Shown here: positions 52,239 to 62,389 of the stretch, piece after piece
Numbering within the stretch: the stretch's first letter is position 1
Layout of the letters: every line of letters begins with the position of its first letter
Source: Oscillospiraceae bacterium
Lineage (GTDB): Bacteria > Bacillota > Clostridia > Oscillospirales > CAG-272
DNA: 64,000 nucleotides
Reading direction: 5' to 3'
Assembly: GCA_015064415.1 (NCBI GenBank)
Contig: SVSG01000004.1
Coordinates: forward strand, 50,539 to 114,538
Position numbers and translations under genes: made by a program
Notes under the pieces: generated by a model
Told to the model about the DNA's origin: nothing
What the model saw: only the letters and a program-made list of their open reading frames with translations
The model's database searches: none

Positions 52239-52270
52239 AAAAAAGAAGCGACGCCGTTCGCTTCTTTTTT
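52239..52270. terminator. terminator after the FliB-like gene
   Basis: Perfect 13-bp stem (52239-52251 with 52258-52270), 6-base loop, A and T runs on both sides. Confidence 0.9.
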
Positions 52271-52611
52271 TGCATATTTCCCGCAATGTTCCTGCAAAAT
52301 CCCGTTTGCAACGACCTTTTTCTTCCTTATTTATATGGCGCGCATACGAAATGCGGAATATGCAAGCTTGCAAGTGAAGGTAAGGGGCGGCTGCACGGGA
52401 AACGATGGGTTGACAGATCGTTTTGAGACGAGAATGAGTATAAGAAAAAATGGAATAAATATACATTTATCCGCAAAAAGCACTGTATAGAAAAAATTGA
52501 TAAATTTGATGAAAATCAGCCAAAAAATCAATATCGAGGAATTTGCGCCGCTTGTTTACAAAAAGTTCACAAAATTATGATAAGAAGATGAAAATTAAGT
52601 GAATATAGTGA
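52271..52611. other. AT-rich non-coding stretch
   Basis: About 340 bp, markedly richer in A and T than its surroundings, with only short frames and no recognised element. It may hold regulatory sites for the giant surface-protein gene. Confidence 0.6.
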
Positions 52612-52640
52612 TTGCAATTTGAATTCGCATGTGCTATAAT
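52612..52640 (+). promoter_or_regulatory. promoter of the giant surface-protein gene
   Basis: TTGCAA at 52612-52617, 17-bp spacer, extended TGCTATAAT with the -10 at 52635-52640. A leader of about 76 bases follows. Confidence 0.85.
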
Positions 52641-52653
52641 ATACACAATTATT

Positions 52654-52696
52654 TTATTAATCGCGTGAATGATTATTAAGTTGACATGATTAATAA
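52654..52696 (+). promoter_or_regulatory. AT-rich stem in the leader of the giant gene
   Basis: TTATTAATC (52654-52662) can pair with GATTAATAA (52688-52696) upstream of the AAAGGAG ribosome site. It could stabilise the messenger; no riboswitch family recognised. Confidence 0.45.
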
Positions 52697-52722
52697 ATAA
52701 AAAACAAAAAGGAGAACAAACC

Positions 52723-55700
52723 ATGAGCAACAAGAACGAAAAAGTTCAAGACAATGGAACCAAGTCCAAGCTCCTGTCTATGAACAAATGGTTCTACGCG
52801 TTCCTCGCAGCCGCAGTGCTGTTCGTTGGTGCCATCGTTGCAGTGCTGATCATCGCACTGGGCGGTGAAGAGACACCCGTGGACAACAACGGCCCGCTTA
52901 CCGAGGGCGCGGAAACAGGTGTGTACTATTACGACGCCGAAAAGGGTGAATATTTACTGTCACTGAACAGTGGCAACAAGTTCACCATTGCGGGCCCCGA
53001 CCTGAATAAGTCGGGTGAGTACACCGTCACAGGCAGCGAGATCACGCTTGATTTCGTGAAGGATGAGGACAAGACGGCGAAGGTGACTATCGCCGACAAC
53101 GTGCTCACCATGCTGTGGAACGAAACCGAGATGCGATTCCTCAAAAAGGTTTCCTTCAACGTGACCTTCCAGACGGACGGTGGCAGCGCCGTGACGGCAC
53201 TGAGCGTGCTGAACGGCAAGACCGCCGCAAAGCCCGCCGATCCCACCAAGGACGGCTATGCCTTCATCGGCTGGTATGCAGACGCTGCATGCACCAAGGC
53301 ATTTGACTTTGTTACCACCGCGATCGGCGCCGATACCGCCGTTTACGCCAAGTGGGTCAAGCTTGAGGCCGGTGTCAGCGAATACAACGTCAGCTTCAAC
53401 CTCGGCTACGAGGGCGCCACTGCCCCCGCCGCCACGAAGACCACGAACGGCAAGCTGTACACCCTTCCCACTCCCACGCGTGAGGGCTACACCTTCGCGG
53501 GCTGGTGGATCAGTGCTTACGAGGATGGCGAAAAGCTGACCTACGCCTGCACCGATGAAACGACGTTTAAGGCCGACACCACGCTGTATGCGCTTTGGAT
53601 CGACAACGCCAGCCAGAAGCTTCCCGCTCCCGCTGTCAGCGTTTTTGCCAATGCGATCAAGTGGGATGCCGTCAACGGTGCCAGCTCTTACGCGCTGACC
53701 GTGATCAATGCGGCAGGCGAGACGGTGCTTTCCAAGAACGTGGGCAGCACCAGCGAAAGCTTTGATTTCACCGCGCTTGCAGGCGGCGACTACACGGTAT
53801 CCGTTGTGGCCGTTTCCTCGGACGTGAACAAGAACTCCGATCCCGCCGTCAGATACTATCGCAACAAATCTCTTGACCGCGTTTCCGGCTACACTGTGCT
53901 GGATGGCTCGCTGCTGATCTGGAATGCCGTTGCGGGTGCCGAGAAGTACATCGTTACCGTGGAGTGCGGCGAGGCAGGTCACACGCACACCGCATTTGAC
54001 AATGGCACGCAGACCTTCTTCAATATCGCCAACTGCAAGATGCAGAAGGGCGGCGTGAAGATCACCGTCGTTGCCAAGGCAAACGGCTACGTGGAGTCTG
54101 TGGCTACGACCTACGTTTACGAGAAGAATCTCGATGCCATCGACGCCGTTGTTTATGATGAGGCAACCTACAGCTTCGTTTGGGGCCGCGTTGAGAACGC
54201 CGCGAAGTACTTCGTGCTTGTGAAGTGCGGCGGCCACACGCATGCGCTTGTGGATAACGGCACCGCCACTTCCTTCTCCGTGAAGTATTGCACCGGCGCC
54301 GTTGCTATCGAAGTTTACCCCGCCACTGCGGGCTACAACTCCCCCGATGCAACCAAGGCGGCCATCACCAAGACCTCTCTTGCCGCCCCCTCCAACGTGG
54401 CGTTGAACGGCAAGCAGCTGACCTGGGATGCTGTTGCAGGTGCAACCGGCTATCAGGTCAAGATCGGTGATCAGGTCTTCCCCGCCTCTACCAACTCCTA
54501 CAATCTGGATGATTCCGGCATCACCTTTACTGCCGGCAATGATTACGCCATCAGCGTGATGGCTGTCGGTGCGGAAAGCTCCGCTTACAGCGATGCGCTG
54601 AACACCAAGGCATTCGCCATGACGGCGCTGACCTACAACGATCACGTTGTCAGCTGGGCACCTGTGATCGGTCAGAGCAACTACGAGGTCGAGGTCAACG
54701 GTGTGGCTATGGACATCGTTTCCAATGCGACCAGTGTGGCAGTGACGCTGACTAAGCCCGGCGTGAACGTCATCCGCGTGCGCTACGTGGGCGCAGGTGA
54801 GAACTGGTCCGTGATCGAGGTCTACGCCTACGAGGTGACCTATGACAGCCGTTCTATCTCCGGTGTTGTCAAGGAATACCTTGCCATTGGCGATACGATG
54901 TCGATGCCCCAGACCTTTGAGCTTGCCGGTTACAACTTTGCCGGCTGGTACAATGCACCCGGCGCCGCAAACGGCAACGGTGCAGCTTACCCCTACGTGA
55001 CCTTCAGCGAAAACGGCGACCTTGTGCTGTATGCCGCTTGGACTCCCAAGGACTATAAGGTCATCTTCTTCGGCTGTGAGAACGTCAGCAACCTTGCAAA
55101 CGCTGACAGCGTTACCGTTACCTACAGCAAGAATTTCAAGCTTCCCATTCCCGTCAGCAACTCCGGTGACACCTTCTCCGGCTGGTATGCCGCAGACGGT
55201 ACGCAGATCGCTGATGCCGAGGGTAACAGCCTTGTTCCCTATGACGTCACGCGCGATATGCAGGTGTACCCCACCTTTGATACGGGTCTGATCACCTACA
55301 CGCTTCGTACTGACGGTACTTACGCCGCAGCGGCAGGTCCCAACGTGGACAGCGCTGATACCATCACCGTTCCCGCTACCTACAAGGGCATTGCGGTCAC
55401 GGCTATTCTGGAGAACGGCTTCTACGACAGCGACAACCTCCTTTACATTAGGATCCCCTCCACGATCCAGCTGATCGGTACGGGTGCACTCGGCTCCTGT
55501 AACATCCTGCGTGCGATCGAGATCTACGACGTGAAGACCGAGACCCCCTACAAGCAGGTCTACTTCTCCGATCAGGGCGCACTGCTTTACTACGATGAGC
55601 CCTCCGATGCTACCTACCTGGAGCTCTTCCCCAGAGGTAAGGACGGTCACTACGTGATGTCCGAAGAGGTCGACATCATTCGCGATATGGCGTTTGAGAG

Positions 55701-58700
55701 AACCTCCATCACCTCTATCCAGATCAGCAAGAGCGTTTCCTACATCGCCAAGAGAGCATTCTATGACTGCAAGCTGCTGCAAAGCATCGAGTTCGCCGCA
55801 GGCGGAACCGACGTTTCCTTGGTAATCGAGGATGGCGCATTCCTGAGCTGCAGCAACGTCAAGTCCTTTGTGCTTCCTGCCCGTTTGTCTCAGTTCAATC
55901 TGAGCGAGCTGGACAGATTCCCCGCACTGGAAAGCGTTGCCATCGAGGACGGCAATAATATGTACAGCACCGTAAGCGGTATGCTGTGTGATGCATCCGG
56001 CCAGAAGGTTCTGTACTGCCCCACCTCCTACGCTGCCAATAACGGCGTGTTCACGCCCGCCGCAACCATCCGTACGATCTCTGCGGGCGTATTTGCCAAG
56101 AACACCAAGATCACCGAGATCGTGATCCCCGCTTACATCGAAACCATTGAAGCAAATGCCTTCAGCGGTTGTAAGAGCCTTACCACCGTTACCATCGAAA
56201 GCGGTCGTACCCGTGATCTTTCCGTCGGTGCCTCCGCATTTGCAAACTGCCCCAACCTTGCCACCGTTAACCTCGGCTCCGGCGTAGTAGCTGCCTCCAC
56301 CGAGATCGACGAGGGTGTCATCACCTTTGCTAACGGCGTATTCGCACAGTGTGAAAACCTTCGAACCGTCAACGTTCAGGGCGGTGTGAATATCGCAACG
56401 CTGGGCACAAACGCCTTCAACGGCGCGGTTGAGCTTTCCAAGTTCAACACCACCGCCGACATTGTGATCGGCGAGATCGGCGCAAACGCCTTTGCCGGCA
56501 CCGCGCTGATGAGCTTCCAGCTTCATGCCTCCACCACGGTTGTGGGCGACGGTGCTTTTGCAAGCTGCCGTGAGATGACGTCCTTCGCCTTTGGTGAGAG
56601 CGCAAATCCCCCCAAGTTTGGTGCGGATGTCTTCAAAGACTGTGTACAGCTGCAGGAGATCGTGATCTCCGCGGCGCTGACCGAGTTCGACGTGTCGATA
56701 TTTGGCGCACAGGTCAAGACCTTGACCGTTGCGGCAGGTAATACGACCTTTGCCACCGACAACGGTGTGCTTTACAACTCTGATTACACCACCGTGATCG
56801 CTTATCTGCGCGGTCTGGACGGAGACCTCACCAAGCTTCGTTGGGATACGATCACCAAGATCGGTGACAACGCCTTCAAGGGTCTTACTAAGATCGAATC
56901 CATCGTGATTGGTGCGAACGTGACCGAGATCGGCGCCGGCGCCTTCAATGGCTGTACGAAGCTTACCTCCGTGACCTTCGCAGGTACCTCCTATAACAAC
57001 CTTGTGATCGGTGCAGATGCCTTCAAGGGCACCGCTATCACCGGGATCGCACTTCCCGCAGGCGTTTCCTCTATCGGCAACGGCGCATTCCAGAGCTGCA
57101 CGAAGCTGGAGACCGTGACCATGCAGGCAGGTGTTGCTACCATCGGCGAGGGTGCATTCCAGAGCTGCACGAAGCTGACCTCCGTCACGCTTTCCACGAG
57201 CATCACTGAAATCGCGGCTTCCGCGTTCCAGAGCTGCACCTCTCTTACCGAGATCGCGCTTCCCGATACGGTAAAGACCATTGGTAACAATGCGTTCAAG
57301 TCCTGCTCTAAGCTGGCAACGATCAACCTGCCCACCGCGCTGACCGCCATTGGCGAATATGCACTTTCCGGCACGGCGATCACCTCGATCAAAATGCCCA
57401 AGGGCGTTTCCGTCGGCAAGGGCGCGTTCCAGAGCTGCACGAAGCTGACCTCCGTTACTCTGCCCGATAATGCTGTTGAGATCGGTGAGTCCTGGTTCCA
57501 GAGTTGCTCGGCTCTTACCCAGATCGAGCTGCCCACCACCGTGACCAAGATCGGCAAGAACGCCTTCAACGGCTCCGGCCTGACCTCCATCACGCTGCAT
57601 GAGGGTATCACCACCATCAGCGCGGGTGCGTTCCAGTCCACTAAGTTCACCACCATCACCATTCCCGCTTCCGTTACCTATATCGAGGGTGGTGCATTCC
57701 AGTCCGCCAAGATCCAGTCCATCACCTTTACCCCCGGTACGAAGACGCTTGCCCTTGGCGGCGCCGCTGACACCGCCGGTGTCTTCCAGAGCAGCGCCCT
57801 GGCAGGTACCGTGACTTTGCCCGATCGCGTCTCCACGCTGGGTGCAAGAGCATTCTACGGCTGTAGCGCCCTGACCGGCATTGACCTTGCAAACGTGAAG
57901 GTGATCAACGGTTACACCTTCTACGGCACAAAGCTTGCCGCCATCGACCTGACCGGCGTGACCTCGATCGGCACCTATGCCTTCTACAACGCGAAGCTGA
58001 CGACGGTCACTATCCCCTCGACCGTGGCTTCCATCTCCTCTTATGCGTTCGCGTCCAGCTCTGCTGCCAATGCAACGCTTACCGGCCTGACGATCCAGGA
58101 GGGCGTGAAGACCATCGGTACTTACGCCTTCAATTACAGCGCTAAGCTGAAGACGGTCACCATCCCCACCTCTGTGACGAAGATCGATTCCTACGCGTTC
58201 AGATACTGCAGCCAGTTGACCAACATCAGCTTCACTGCCGGCGGTACGCAGCCTTTGACGATCGCCACCAACGCTTTCGCGAATACTTCCTTTGTCACCA
58301 TCACCTTCCCCGCACGTCTTTCTGTGCTGGGTACAACGGCAAGCAGCTACGGCTACACCTACTACAACACCGAGGCCGTCTTTACCAGCAACAGCAAGCT
58401 GACCGACGTTCACGTAGCAGCGGATCCCGCTGTTACGGAGCCCACCTTCTCCTCTTACGAGGGCATCATTTACAGAAACTATGATGCCGTAAGCGAACAG
58501 TACGCACAGTACGCAACGCTGCTTTACTGCCCCAGATACAAGGTTGGTGAGGCAAAGGTCCACTCTGCCACCACCCTGGTAGAGACCAAGGCGTTCTATA
58601 CTGTCAACAAGCTGACCAAGATCACCTTTGAGAGCCGTCCCGAGACCGACGACACCTGGAACGTGCCCTCCCTTGTGATCGGTCGTGATACCAACAACAC

Positions 58701-61700
58701 CTCTGCATATAACAACACCGCTACGATCACCTCTTCCACGATCACGCAGATCGTCTTCCCCGCACATCTGAAGAGAGTGACTGCAAGAGCGCTTTCCCTG
58801 ACCAAGACCGCAGCCGTGACATTGACCTTCAACGAGAACTCCTTGTTCGAGGTCGGTGGTTACATGATGGCGAACAGCGCCGGCTTGAAGGCTGTGGAAA
58901 ACCTCAGACTGAGCGCAGCCGAGCGTAACATTTTCCAGGGCTGCTCCAACCTGCAGAGCGTGACCTTCGCTCCCGGCTCTACCCTCGAGAAGATCCCGCA
59001 GCAGATGTTCCGTAGCTGCACGAAGCTGACCGCCATCGAGATCCCCGCAAGCGTTGTGGAGATCGAGCAGGTTGCCTTCGACGGCTGCAGCGGTCTGACG
59101 TCGCTGACCTTTGAGAAGGGTTGTCAGCTGGAAACGGTTCGTCCCAGATCCTTCCAGACCTGCAGAAGCCTTACCAGCATCGTATTGCCCGACAGCTTGA
59201 GATGGATCGATGACAGCGCATTCAGCGGTTGCTCCGGTGTGGTGACCTTCACGATGTCCCCGCAGCTGACCGACGGTCTCGATATGGCAGGAAACAGCCT
59301 GTTCGCCAGTATGACCAGCCTGGAAAAGATCATCGTTCCCGCCTCCAATCCTTACCTGAAGGACATCAACGGTATCCTGTTTGACAAGAACGAAACCATC
59401 CTGCACGCTTATCCTAAGGCATGCAAGTCTCCTTTGGTGCTGCCCTCTACGCTGCTGATCATCGAGACAGCCGCACTGAGTGGCTATCAGGGCTCTGAGC
59501 TGAACCTTCCCAATAACCTTGAGGAGATCAGAAGCGGTGCGTTCCAAAATATGGATAACCTGACCAGCGTTACCATCCCCGCTACCGTGAAGAAGATCGG
59601 CAGCAGCGCATTCGGTAACTGTGATAAGCTTGCCACCGTGTTCTTTATGCCCGGCAGCCGGCTGGAGGAGATCGGCGGTAGCGCATTTGCCGGCACCGCC
59701 ATCACCGAGATCAGCGTGCCCGATAACGTCAACGTGATGGGTAGCTCTGTGTTCGCGAGTTGCTACTCTCTGACAAAGGTCATTTTGCCTGCGGCACTGA
59801 CCGAAATTCCCGTCGGCATCTTCCGTGATTGCGGCAATCTGAAGGAGGTCGTTATTCAGGATCGTGTGACCCTCATTGACCAGGTTGCATTCGCCAACAG
59901 CGGTATTGAGGAAATCACACTGCCCGATTCCTTGCTGACCATTGGGCGCGATGCATTCCAGACGTGCCTTAAGCTGACCACCGTGAACATCAGCGAGAAC
60001 TCGAGATTGGATAAGATCGAGGACAAAGCATTCTACGCCCTGCCCAAGCTTGCCAACATCAGCTTTGGCAAGAAGCTGACCACCATTGGTAACAATGTAT
60101 TTGAGGGCTGTACCGCCCTTGTGACCGTGACGCTGCCCAACAGCGTGACCACGCTTGGCACCAAGGTGTTCTACAACTGCTCCGCTCTTACGAACCTGAC
60201 GCTTTCCGCTTCGCTGACCGCCATTCCCGCAAACACCTTCGAGAACTGCGGTAAGATCGAGAGCGTGACCATCGGCGCGGCTGTTACCGAGATCGGCGCC
60301 GCCGCCTTCAAGAACTGTGCATCCCTTGCCACCGTGATCTTTGATCCCGCCTGCGCCATCACGGCGATCGGCACCGAGGTCTTCTATGGCACCACGGCTC
60401 TTAGCGCGATCGCGCTTCCCACCACCGTCATTTCCATTGGCGAATCCGCGTTCCGAAACAGCGGCATTGCAACGCTGAGCCTGCCCACGGGTCTTACTCA
60501 GCTGGCTTCCAACGCCTTCCGCGGCTGTGTGAACCTTGCTGAGGTCTCTATCCCCAACGGTCTTGCAGAGATCGGCGCTTACGCCTTTGCAGAATGTACC
60601 GATATGACCACGCTGAACCTGTACGGCGGTCTGGAGCAGATCGGTGACTTCGCCTTCTCCGGCTGTACCGCATTGCAGAGCGTTACCATTCCTTCCACCG
60701 TGGAAAGATTCGGCGCGAACCCCTTCATGAACTGCGTGGCACTGACTAACTTCACCATGGATGAGAACCCCAACTTCACGATGCATGAGGGCGTGCTTTA
60801 CAACAAGACGATGTACACTCTCTTGTTCTATCCCGCGGGTCTCACCGCTGAAACCTTCGAGTTCCCGGAGGATACCCACGAGATCGCAGGCGGTGCATTC
60901 GCTGCCTCCAAGCTGCAGTCCATCGTCATTCCCGAAAGAATTACCGTGATCCCGGATTCCGCCTTTGAAAACAGCGCACTGCTGACCTCCGTGACGCTGA
61001 ACGAAGCAGTCACCTCGATCGGCAATTCCGCATTCAAGGGTTGCGTCAGCCTGAACAACGTGGTGATCCCCGCATCCGTCACGTCGATTGGCGATTACGC
61101 GTTTGCAGGATGTGCTGCACTTACCAACGACGGCTTCGTGATGAGAAACACCGCTGCCGAGCTTGGCACTCACTTGTTTGAGGGCTGCGTGTCCTTGACC
61201 GACGTTCTGCCTCTCGGTACCTTCACCGATTATATGTACGCAGGCACCGGCATCGTCAACCTGACGATTCCCGAGAACTATTCCCTTATCAAGGATGAAA
61301 AGACTCGCCAGCCCTTTGAGGGCGTATTTGCAAACTGCACCAAGCTGCAGAGCGTGACCTTCTCCGGAAAGGTGGCTGATAATACGGTGCTTGGCAACGC
61401 CTTCTTCGCAGGCTGCACCGCACTGACCGAGATCACGATTCCTGCAGGTGTGTATGCTCTTGGCGGCATCGCATCCCAGGGCTTCCAGTCGGATGCTCTC
61501 GGTGTGTTTGCCAACTGCGTCAACCTGGTGACTGTAAACCTGCCCGAAAATTTCTACGGCTTTGGTGACGGCTGCTTCGAGAACTGCGTGAAGCTGGCTA
61601 ACATCAATCTGAATATCAATCCCGATATGGGTGTGCGTGTTGGCGATCGCGCGTTCAAAAACTGCGTGGCCTTCACAAATATGAATTTTGTTGCCTCTGC

Positions 61701-62013
61701 CGCCTATATGGGTGATGAAGCGTTCATGAATTGCACCGGTCTTGTGGGTGAGATCAGATTTGTCGTTACGGCGGTCGAAAGAATGGGCGCCAGAGTATTT
61801 GCCGGTTGTATGGGTATTACCGCTTTGAACTTTATGGATTGCCGTAAGGGCTTTATGGCAGGCGAGTCTGACCCCAATGCGTTTGCCGGTATGGATACCG
61901 AAAACCTGAAGATCTATGCCTACTCTGATGAGGGATACGAAGGTATGAACAGAAGCGGTATCTTTGACATCCTTGTGCGCGAGAACGTGTTCATCGAGGG
62001 TGGCAAGAAGTAA
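52723..62013 (+). CDS. giant BspA-type leucine-rich repeat surface protein
   Basis: A 3096-residue protein. A single N-terminal membrane span (about 24-46) without a cleavage site anchors it, with the rest outside the cell. InlB-type beta-repeats follow at about 148-210, 222-292 and 700-860 (GYAFIGWY, GYTFAGWW, YNFAGWYN, FSGWYAADG), with fibronectin-like modules from about 295 to 640. From about 880 to the end run dozens of LRR_5/BspA repeats of about 23 residues (AFxxCxxLxxVxIPxxVTxIGxxA). No sortase motif. Such proteins bind host proteins or mucus. Codon use is smoother and C-ending compared with neighbours, fitting high expression. Repeats near 57085-57450 are nearly identical at DNA level. 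Confidence 0.92.
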   Translation: MSNKNEKVQDNGTKSKLLSMNKWFYAFLAAAVLFVGAIVAVLIIALGGEETPVDNNGPLTEGAETGVYYYDAEKGEYLLSLNSGNKFTIAGPDLNKSGEYTVTGSEITLDFVKDEDKTAKVTIADNVLTMLWNETEMRFLKKVSFNVTFQTDGGSAVTALSVLNGKTAAKPADPTKDGYAFIGWYADAACTKAFDFVTTAIGADTAVYAKWVKLEAGVSEYNVSFNLGYEGATAPAATKTTNGKLYTLPTPTREGYTFAGWWISAYEDGEKLTYACTDETTFKADTTLYALWIDNASQKLPAPAVSVFANAIKWDAVNGASSYALTVINAAGETVLSKNVGSTSESFDFTALAGGDYTVSVVAVSSDVNKNSDPAVRYYRNKSLDRVSGYTVLDGSLLIWNAVAGAEKYIVTVECGEAGHTHTAFDNGTQTFFNIANCKMQKGGVKITVVAKANGYVESVATTYVYEKNLDAIDAVVYDEATYSFVWGRVENAAKYFVLVKCGGHTHALVDNGTATSFSVKYCTGAVAIEVYPATAGYNSPDATKAAITKTSLAAPSNVALNGKQLTWDAVAGATGYQVKIGDQVFPASTNSYNLDDSGITFTAGNDYAISVMAVGAESSAYSDALNTKAFAMTALTYNDHVVSWAPVIGQSNYEVEVNGVAMDIVSNATSVAVTLTKPGVNVIRVRYVGAGENWSVIEVYAYEVTYDSRSISGVVKEYLAIGDTMSMPQTFELAGYNFAGWYNAPGAANGNGAAYPYVTFSENGDLVLYAAWTPKDYKVIFFGCENVSNLANADSVTVTYSKNFKLPIPVSNSGDTFSGWYAADGTQIADAEGNSLVPYDVTRDMQVYPTFDTGLITYTLRTDGTYAAAAGPNVDSADTITVPATYKGIAVTAILENGFYDSDNLLYIRIPSTIQLIGTGALGSCNILRAIEIYDVKTETPYKQVYFSDQGALLYYDEPSDATYLELFPRGKDGHYVMSEEVDIIRDMAFERTSITSIQISKSVSYIAKRAFYDCKLLQSIEFAAGGTDVSLVIEDGAFLSCSNVKSFVLPARLSQFNLSELDRFPALESVAIEDGNNMYSTVSGMLCDASGQKVLYCPTSYAANNGVFTPAATIRTISAGVFAKNTKITEIVIPAYIETIEANAFSGCKSLTTVTIESGRTRDLSVGASAFANCPNLATVNLGSGVVAASTEIDEGVITFANGVFAQCENLRTVNVQGGVNIATLGTNAFNGAVELSKFNTTADIVIGEIGANAFAGTALMSFQLHASTTVVGDGAFASCREMTSFAFGESANPPKFGADVFKDCVQLQEIVISAALTEFDVSIFGAQVKTLTVAAGNTTFATDNGVLYNSDYTTVIAYLRGLDGDLTKLRWDTITKIGDNAFKGLTKIESIVIGANVTEIGAGAFNGCTKLTSVTFAGTSYNNLVIGADAFKGTAITGIALPAGVSSIGNGAFQSCTKLETVTMQAGVATIGEGAFQSCTKLTSVTLSTSITEIAASAFQSCTSLTEIALPDTVKTIGNNAFKSCSKLATINLPTALTAIGEYALSGTAITSIKMPKGVSVGKGAFQSCTKLTSVTLPDNAVEIGESWFQSCSALTQIELPTTVTKIGKNAFNGSGLTSITLHEGITTISAGAFQSTKFTTITIPASVTYIEGGAFQSAKIQSITFTPGTKTLALGGAADTAGVFQSSALAGTVTLPDRVSTLGARAFYGCSALTGIDLANVKVINGYTFYGTKLAAIDLTGVTSIGTYAFYNAKLTTVTIPSTVASISSYAFASSSAANATLTGLTIQEGVKTIGTYAFNYSAKLKTVTIPTSVTKIDSYAFRYCSQLTNISFTAGGTQPLTIATNAFANTSFVTITFPARLSVLGTTASSYGYTYYNTEAVFTSNSKLTDVHVAADPAVTEPTFSSYEGIIYRNYDAVSEQYAQYATLLYCPRYKVGEAKVHSATTLVETKAFYTVNKLTKITFESRPETDDTWNVPSLVIGRDTNNTSAYNNTATITSSTITQIVFPAHLKRVTARALSLTKTAAVTLTFNENSLFEVGGYMMANSAGLKAVENLRLSAAERNIFQGCSNLQSVTFAPGSTLEKIPQQMFRSCTKLTAIEIPASVVEIEQVAFDGCSGLTSLTFEKGCQLETVRPRSFQTCRSLTSIVLPDSLRWIDDSAFSGCSGVVTFTMSPQLTDGLDMAGNSLFASMTSLEKIIVPASNPYLKDINGILFDKNETILHAYPKACKSPLVLPSTLLIIETAALSGYQGSELNLPNNLEEIRSGAFQNMDNLTSVTIPATVKKIGSSAFGNCDKLATVFFMPGSRLEEIGGSAFAGTAITEISVPDNVNVMGSSVFASCYSLTKVILPAALTEIPVGIFRDCGNLKEVVIQDRVTLIDQVAFANSGIEEITLPDSLLTIGRDAFQTCLKLTTVNISENSRLDKIEDKAFYALPKLANISFGKKLTTIGNNVFEGCTALVTVTLPNSVTTLGTKVFYNCSALTNLTLSASLTAIPANTFENCGKIESVTIGAAVTEIGAAAFKNCASLATVIFDPACAITAIGTEVFYGTTALSAIALPTTVISIGESAFRNSGIATLSLPTGLTQLASNAFRGCVNLAEVSIPNGLAEIGAYAFAECTDMTTLNLYGGLEQIGDFAFSGCTALQSVTIPSTVERFGANPFMNCVALTNFTMDENPNFTMHEGVLYNKTMYTLLFYPAGLTAETFEFPEDTHEIAGGAFAASKLQSIVIPERITVIPDSAFENSALLTSVTLNEAVTSIGNSAFKGCVSLNNVVIPASVTSIGDYAFAGCAALTNDGFVMRNTAAELGTHLFEGCVSLTDVLPLGTFTDYMYAGTGIVNLTIPENYSLIKDEKTRQPFEGVFANCTKLQSVTFSGKVADNTVLGNAFFAGCTALTEITIPAGVYALGGIASQGFQSDALGVFANCVNLVTVNLPENFYGFGDGCFENCVKLANINLNINPDMGVRVGDRAFKNCVAFTNMNFVASAAYMGDEAFMNCTGLVGEIRFVVTAVERMGARVFAGCMGITALNFMDCRKGFMAGESDPNAFAGMDTENLKIYAYSDEGYEGMNRSGIFDILVRENVFIEGGKK

Positions 62014-62080
62014 TAAGAAATTATTTCTTCACCAATTTCATGATTTGAGAAAAATATTTTTCGCAAATCGTACAAATTTA

Positions 62081-62118
62081 CTCCCAAGGGGACCTTTTGG
62101 GTCCTCTTGGGAGGTATT
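62081..62118. terminator. terminator of the giant surface-protein gene
   Basis: 14-bp stem (62081-62094 with 62100-62113, one G-U pair), 5-base loop, followed by a short T-rich stretch. Confidence 0.8.
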
Positions 62119-62389
62119 TGCTGAAAAAGGCTTTTTCGTTTTCGTCTCAAAACGGTGCGAAAGAGCACATTGCGCACGTCAATTTGACCTTTTTGCGCAT
62201 TTTTTAAGAACCCATTGTGGTCGGTGAAGCCGGCCTTGTCGGCGCAAGGCGACGTTGTGCAGAGTCGCAGACCATTTTTCCATCTGCGAGCGTGACTTCG
62301 ATCCCTTTTACGGGTCGTCTGCGATTCTGCCGAACGCGTCTTCGTCGGCATTGCTTCGACACAGATCACGAAAAGAAAGGATATTTTAT
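62119..62389. other. non-coding region with possible alternative stems
   Basis: About 270 bp before the next gene. GCGAC/GTCGC (62249-62253 with 62264-62268) and CGCAGA/TCTGCG (62266-62271 with 62283-62288) share bases and exclude each other. No promoter was convincing and no gene is recognised. Confidence 0.4.

Noticed and set aside
52960..61173. An 8.2-kb open frame antisense to the giant surface-protein gene
   Set aside because: It mirrors the codon bias and regular repeats of the sense gene, has no ribosome site, promoter or recognisable domain, and the sense frame encodes clear LRR repeats.
61920..62369. A 149-codon minus-strand frame overlapping the end of the giant gene
   Set aside because: It runs through the giant gene's terminator hairpin and lacks a promoter or domain; its translation is basic and low in information.
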